Of a stretch of 16,685 nucleotides of DNA, positions 13,295 through 16,685 are shown piece by piece. The notes under the pieces are model-generated. The model was not told the DNA's origin. It saw only the letters and a list, made by a program, of their open reading frames with translations, and searched no databases. Both the position numbers and the translations under genes were made by a program. This DNA is from an uncultured Rikenellaceae bacterium (GTDB lineage: Bacteria > Bacteroidota > Bacteroidia > Bacteroidales > Rikenellaceae), in contig CAMRVW010000030.1 in the NCBI GenBank assembly GCA_947054185.1, forward strand, positions 1-16,685, given 5' to 3'. Within the stretch, counting starts at the first letter, position 1. Each line of letters starts with the position of its first letter.

Positions 13295-14272
13295 ATGACA
13301 AAGAGATTAAACGTGGCCATCCTCGTGGGAGGCGATTCGCCTGAGTTTGACGTCTCGGTCAAAAGCGGCGCATTCGTCGAGTCGGTTCTCGACCGCGACA
13401 AATACAATGTTTTCAGCGTCAAGGTAAAGGAGAGACGTTGGTGGGTCGACTGTAACGGCACCGGGTGCGATGTCGACAAAAACGACTTTTCAGTCACACT
13501 GCCCGACGGTGTGCGCATAGGGTTTGATTACGCCCTTATAATGATACACGGCACCCCGGGTGAAAACGGCTTGCTGCAATCATACTTCGAAATGATGCGC
13601 ATACCCTATTCGACATGCCCGCCCACATCAAGCGCCGTCACTTTCGACAAGATATTGACCAAACGCGCCCTTGCCGGATACGACATACCCATGGCCCGCG
13701 ACATCCGCATCGCCCGCGGGTCGACATACGACCCACGTGATATCGCGGGCAAGTTCTCCATGCCCCTCTTTGTAAAGGCGGCAACCTCGGGCAGCAGCTT
13801 CGGCGTGGTCAAGGTCAAGAGTGCCGACACCCTTGCCGAGGCCATCGACACCGTGCTTGGGCAGAGCTGCGACCTGCTTGTCGAAGAGTTTATAGGCGGC
13901 ACCGAAATAAGTTGTGGCATAATGCGTTACAAAGGCGAATATATATTATTCCCGCCAACCGAGATAGTGCCCGAAGGCGAGTTTTTCGACTATGACGCCA
14001 AGTATAACGGCAAATCGAGCGAGATAACCCCCGCCCGCATCTCGGACAAGGCGTTGCAAAGGCTTTACATATCAATGAAAACCATATATGAGGCGTTGAA
14101 CATGCGCGCCCTTGTGAGGATGGACTTCATAGTGCGTGACCACACCCCCTATTTCATAGAGGTCAACACCGTGCCCGGCATGTCGCCAGCAAGCCTCATA
14201 CCGCAGCAGGCACGGGCAATGGGGCTGGAGCCCTCCAAACTCTTCGACATGATAATAGAAGAGACCCTGTAA
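13295..14272 (+). CDS. ddl: D-alanine--D-alanine ligase
   Basis: A 325-residue ATP-grasp enzyme joining two D-Ala for peptidoglycan precursor synthesis in the cytoplasm. Motifs: VGGDSPEFDVSVKSG (11-25, with Glu17 for the first D-Ala site), HGTPGENG (85-92, the HGxxGE-G loop), KAATSGSSFGVVKV (161-174), VEEFI (196-200), the omega loop FFDYDAKYNGKSSEITPA (230-247), MDF (276-278) and FIEVNTVPGMSPASL (287-301) with the metal-binding Glu and Asn. Tyr at 237 in the AKY segment matches the residue that favours D-Ala over D-lactate, so vancomycin-type D-Lac synthesis is not suggested. The ATG at 13295 begins the conserved MTKRLNVAILVGG; the longer in-frame start (13229) would lie upstream of the predicted transcription start. 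The NagB-LmbE fusion follows after 60 nt without a visible promoter, so the two probably share a transcript. Confidence 0.95.
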   Translation: MTKRLNVAILVGGDSPEFDVSVKSGAFVESVLDRDKYNVFSVKVKERRWWVDCNGTGCDVDKNDFSVTLPDGVRIGFDYALIMIHGTPGENGLLQSYFEMMRIPYSTCPPTSSAVTFDKILTKRALAGYDIPMARDIRIARGSTYDPRDIAGKFSMPLFVKAATSGSSFGVVKVKSADTLAEAIDTVLGQSCDLLVEEFIGGTEISCGIMRYKGEYILFPPTEIVPEGEFFDYDAKYNGKSSEITPARISDKALQRLYISMKTIYEALNMRALVRMDFIVRDHTPYFIEVNTVPGMSPASLIPQQARAMGLEPSKLFDMIIEETL

Positions 14273-14332
14273 TACCGACAGCAAACGCCCGTGAAAAGGG
14301 CACATAACGACATATACATTAAAAGTAAAACT

Positions 14333-16273
14333 ATGAGTTCAAATTACAAACTGGTAACCGGCGGCGGTCTTAAACAAGGTGTCGAGCCGCTCGACATCAT
14401 CACCCGATACGAGCAGATACCGACCATGGTGTGCCAGTCGGCGGAAGTGGGCGCCCACTATGTGGCCCGCCAGGTGGCCAAAGCCATACAGGCCAAAACC
14501 CTCAAGGGTGAAAAGTTCGTCCTCGGCCTCTCGACAGGCAAATCGCCCGTCGGCGTCTATCGCGAGCTGGTGCGCATGCACCGCGAGGAGTCGCTCTCGT
14601 TCAAAAACGTGGTCATGTTCAGCCTCGACGAGTTTTACCCCGTCAACGCATCTGAAGACCACAGCCGCAGTCGTGCCATGCGTGAAGAGCTCCTCAAACA
14701 TATCGACGTCGAAGAGAACAACGTACACCTGCTCCACGGCGATGTGCCGTTAGACGAGGTGTCGACCTTCTGCAAGCATTACGAAGAGAAAATAGCCGAA
14801 GAGGGAGGCATAGACCTCATGTTGCTCGGCATAGGCACCGAAGGGCAGATAGGATTCAACGAGCCCGGCACATTCGTCAACACCAAAACGCGACTGGTGG
14901 CCCTGAGCAACAACACCCGCAAGGTGATCGCCAACGACATACTGACAGGCAACAAGGTGCCATCACGTGCCATAACCATGGGTATATCCACCATACGCAG
15001 CGCCCGCCGTGTGCTCATGTTTGCCTGGAGCGAGGAGAAATCAAAGGTGCTCGAACGCGTTGTCGAAGGTCCCATCAACGCATCGGTGCCCGCCAGTTTC
15101 CTCCAAAGACACGAAAACGCAGAGTTCGTCGTCTCTGAAGATGTGGCCGTCGAGCTCACGCGCTTCAAGAAACCGTGGCTTGTTGGCACCTGCGAGTGGA
15201 CCGACAAGTTCATACGCAAAGCCGTGTTGTGGCTCTGCGAAAAGGTTGACAAGCCGATACTCAAACTGACGTATCAGGACTATATCGACAACTCGCTTGG
15301 CCAGCTTCTCGACGAAGTGGGCGACTATTACACTGTCAACATACGCGTGTTCAACGAGTTGCAACACACCATCACAGGCTGGCCCGGCGGCAAACCCAAC
15401 GCCGACGACTCGACGCGTCCCGAGCGAAGCACCCCATACCCCAAACGGGTGCTCATATTCAGCCCCCACCCCGACGACGACGTGATATCAATGGGCGGCA
15501 CCTTCATACGCCTCTCTGACCAGGGACACGATGTGCACGTGGCTTACGAGACCTCGGGCAACATTGCCGTTCACGACGACGTGGTGCTCCAGATACTCGA
15601 CACGGCACGCCAGTGCGGCTTAGGCGACGAATATGACCGCATCAAGGCCATCATAGATGGCAAAAAGCCGGGTGAACGCGAGCCGCGCGAGCTGCTCAAC
15701 CTCAAAGGAGCCATACGACGCGGTGAGGCACGTGCCGCCGACCGCTTCATAGGTCTCGACGAAAACACCCACGTCCACTTCCTCAACCTGCCTTTCTATG
15801 AGACCGGTACCGTCAAGAAAAACGGTGTGGGCCAAGAGGACATCGACATAATAATAAAGCTGTTGCGCGACATCAAGCCTCACCAGATATATGCTGCCGG
15901 CGACCTGTCAGACCCCCACGGCACACACCGCGTATGTATCGAGGCAGTGCTCGGCGCAATAAAGCAGATACAGTCTGACGAATGGCTCAAAGACTGCCGT
16001 CTGTGGCTCTATCGCGGCGCATGGCAGGAATGGGAGCTCGACATGGTGGACATGGCCGTGCCCCTCAGCCCCGACGAGGTGATAAGAAAACGTCACGCCA
16101 TCTATCGCCACCTCTCGCAGAAAGACATCGTGCCCTTCCCCGGCGACGACAAACGCGAGTTCTGGCAGCGCGCCGAAGACCGTACGCAAGCCACCGCCAA
16201 ACGTTACAACAAGTTGGGCATGGCCGAATATGAAGCCATAGAGGTATTCGTGCAATACGATATCTTCCGATAG
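14333..16273 (+). CDS. NagB-like/LmbE (PIG-L) fusion protein
   Basis: A 646-residue two-domain protein widespread in Bacteroidota (compare the 'putative glucosamine-6-phosphate deaminase-like' protein of B. thetaiotaomicron). Residues about 30-300 match NagB, which converts glucosamine-6-phosphate to fructose-6-phosphate and ammonia: LGLSTGKSPVGVYREL (64-79), FSLDEF (96-101), GIGTEGQIGFNEPG (166-179). Residues about 370-630 are an LmbE/PIG-L domain, a zinc N-deacetylase fold: SPHPDDDVISMGGT (377-390) with the metal-binding His379/Asp381/Asp382, and DLSDPHGTHR (524-533) carrying the third ligand region. By alignment to E. coli NagB, Asp72 is kept (Asp99) and Glu148 is kept (Glu177), but Asp141 is Glu170 and His143 is Gln172, so normal deaminase activity is uncertain. 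The ATG at 14333 was preferred to a GTG at 14291 for its conventional start codon. No signal peptide; cytoplasmic. Confidence 0.92.
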   Translation: MSSNYKLVTGGGLKQGVEPLDIITRYEQIPTMVCQSAEVGAHYVARQVAKAIQAKTLKGEKFVLGLSTGKSPVGVYRELVRMHREESLSFKNVVMFSLDEFYPVNASEDHSRSRAMREELLKHIDVEENNVHLLHGDVPLDEVSTFCKHYEEKIAEEGGIDLMLLGIGTEGQIGFNEPGTFVNTKTRLVALSNNTRKVIANDILTGNKVPSRAITMGISTIRSARRVLMFAWSEEKSKVLERVVEGPINASVPASFLQRHENAEFVVSEDVAVELTRFKKPWLVGTCEWTDKFIRKAVLWLCEKVDKPILKLTYQDYIDNSLGQLLDEVGDYYTVNIRVFNELQHTITGWPGGKPNADDSTRPERSTPYPKRVLIFSPHPDDDVISMGGTFIRLSDQGHDVHVAYETSGNIAVHDDVVLQILDTARQCGLGDEYDRIKAIIDGKKPGEREPRELLNLKGAIRRGEARAADRFIGLDENTHVHFLNLPFYETGTVKKNGVGQEDIDIIIKLLRDIKPHQIYAAGDLSDPHGTHRVCIEAVLGAIKQIQSDEWLKDCRLWLYRGAWQEWELDMVDMAVPLSPDEVIRKRHAIYRHLSQKDIVPFPGDDKREFWQRAEDRTQATAKRYNKLGMAEYEAIEVFVQYDIFR

Positions 16274-16288
16274 AAACAATACCTTGAC

Positions 16289-16324
16289 AAAAAAAGAGTC
16301 CGGTTTGCGCCGGGCTCTTTTTTT
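16289..16324 (+). terminator. Rho-independent terminator of the ddl/fusion unit
   Basis: GAGTCCGG (16296-16303) pairs with CCGGGCTC (16310-16317), with one G-T wobble and the loop TTTGCG. Seven As precede it and seven Ts follow (16318-16324). It begins 15 nt after the stop codon. Confidence 0.93.
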
Positions 16325-16570
16325 ATTGTTTGCCCGACTGTTTGCGCACTTTTTGCCTGCCTCCTCCGGTTTTTTACATATAAAATAGCACTATCTCCAC
16401 GCTTGCCTCCCCTTTGAGCCATTCATATGTCGGTCTCAAAACAGGTGCAATATGCGCCCCCTCTCCCATTCGGTAAAAATATCGTAAAATTTTTCCCGAA
16501 ACATAAAAACAGCAATATCAACACCTTATAATAACAACCATAAATTTCTTTACAAAAAAACCTATTTTTA

Positions 16571-16602
16571 TTTGGAGTTAGATTTTTTTTGTCATACATT
16601 TG
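16571..16602 (+). promoter_or_regulatory. Consensus Bacteroidales promoter for tRNA-Lys
   Basis: TTTG (16571-16574), 20 nt, then TACATTTG (16595-16602) is a perfect match to the TTTG-N19/21-TAnnTTTG consensus. Transcription should start near 16608, about 16 nt before the mature tRNA 5' end. Confidence 0.85.
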
Positions 16603-16623
16603 CACTCGCAAAGGGAATAATTC

Positions 16624-16685
16624 GATTCAATAGCTCAGCAGGTAGAGCACAACACTTTTAATGTTGGGGTCCTGGGTTCGAGCCC
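16624..16685 (+). tRNA. trnK: tRNA-Lys(UUU), cut by the window end
   Basis: Acceptor 5' strand GATTCAA (16624-16630), D arm GCTC...GAGC (16633-16648), anticodon stem CAACA/TGTTG with loop CTTTTAA (16655-16661) and anticodon TTT at 16657-16659, variable loop GGGTC, and T arm CTGGG-TTCGAGC-CC. The 3' T-stem end, acceptor 3' strand and any CCA lie beyond the window. It may head a longer tRNA operon. Confidence 0.93.

Larger units (their letters stand above)
16274..16623. other. 350-nt intergenic region between the fusion gene and tRNA-Lys
   Basis: It holds a terminator (16289-16324), about 245 nt of A/T-rich sequence with no supported gene, and the tRNA promoter (16571-16602). I see no small ORF with coding character, repeat or mobile-element end in the middle part. 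Confidence 0.6.

Noticed and set aside
13295..14272. Ddl as a D-Ala-D-Lac (vancomycin-resistance) ligase
   Set aside because: The omega loop keeps AKY, with the Tyr typical of D-Ala-D-Ala ligases, and no van genes are nearby.
14287..14301. Small GCCC/GGGC hairpin between ddl and the fusion gene
   Set aside because: A 4-bp stem without a T tract; most likely chance, and it does not suggest separate transcription.

Overview
The window is a chromosomal segment of a Bacteroidota bacterium, most likely order Bacteroidales. Three things point there. Promoters read TTTG-N19/20-TAnnTTTG (clearest before the lysine tRNA and the C69 peptidase gene). Starts follow A/T-rich leaders without strong Shine-Dalgarno sequences. 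The protein families are typical of the group: a NagB-LmbE fusion, a NamZ-type muramidase, a large C69 dipeptidase and a LES-type lipoprotein. I could not fix the genus. I see no phage, transposon, CRISPR array or plasmid genes; this looks like core or near-core chromosome.

Layout, left to right. (1) 129-3791, minus strand: a YggS-type PLP protein, a dihydroorotate-dehydrogenase-like flavoprotein and an N-acetylhexosamine 1-kinase (NahK-like), ending in a clear terminator at 799-834. A cytoplasmic CBM9-like protein follows, with its own weaker terminator at the left edge. (2) 3950-5632, plus strand: a secreted C69 dipeptidase, divergent from yggS. The facing promoters appear to overlap, so the two 5' leaders would be partly antisense. 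(3) 5910-8613, minus: a GT4 glycosyltransferase, a Fic protein with a variant motif, and a small lipoprotein with its own terminator. (4) 8901-11119, minus: a NamZ-like exo-N-acetylmuramidase followed closely by an RluA-family pseudouridine synthase. (5) 11268-13054, minus: a FabK/nitronate-monooxygenase-type flavoprotein overlapping by 4 nt a DUF1848 protein whose C-terminus carries a radical-SAM-like cysteine motif. (6) 13295-16273, plus: D-Ala-D-Ala ligase, then a NagB-LmbE fusion with changed deaminase residues, ended by a strong terminator. (7) A tRNA-Lys(UUU) gene begins at 16624 and is cut by the window end.

A loose theme is cell-wall and amino-sugar metabolism: NamZ (MurNAc release), NahK (amino-sugar 1-phosphorylation), NagB-LmbE (amino-sugar phosphate processing), Ddl (peptidoglycan synthesis) and the C69 peptidase (dipeptide hydrolysis). 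These genes lie in separate transcription units, so a shared pathway is inference. I did not find a complete new multi-gene system. The best leads are the NagB-LmbE fusion with D-to-E and H-to-Q changes at catalytic positions, the DUF1848 protein coupled to a flavoprotein, and the yggS/C69 intergenic region.
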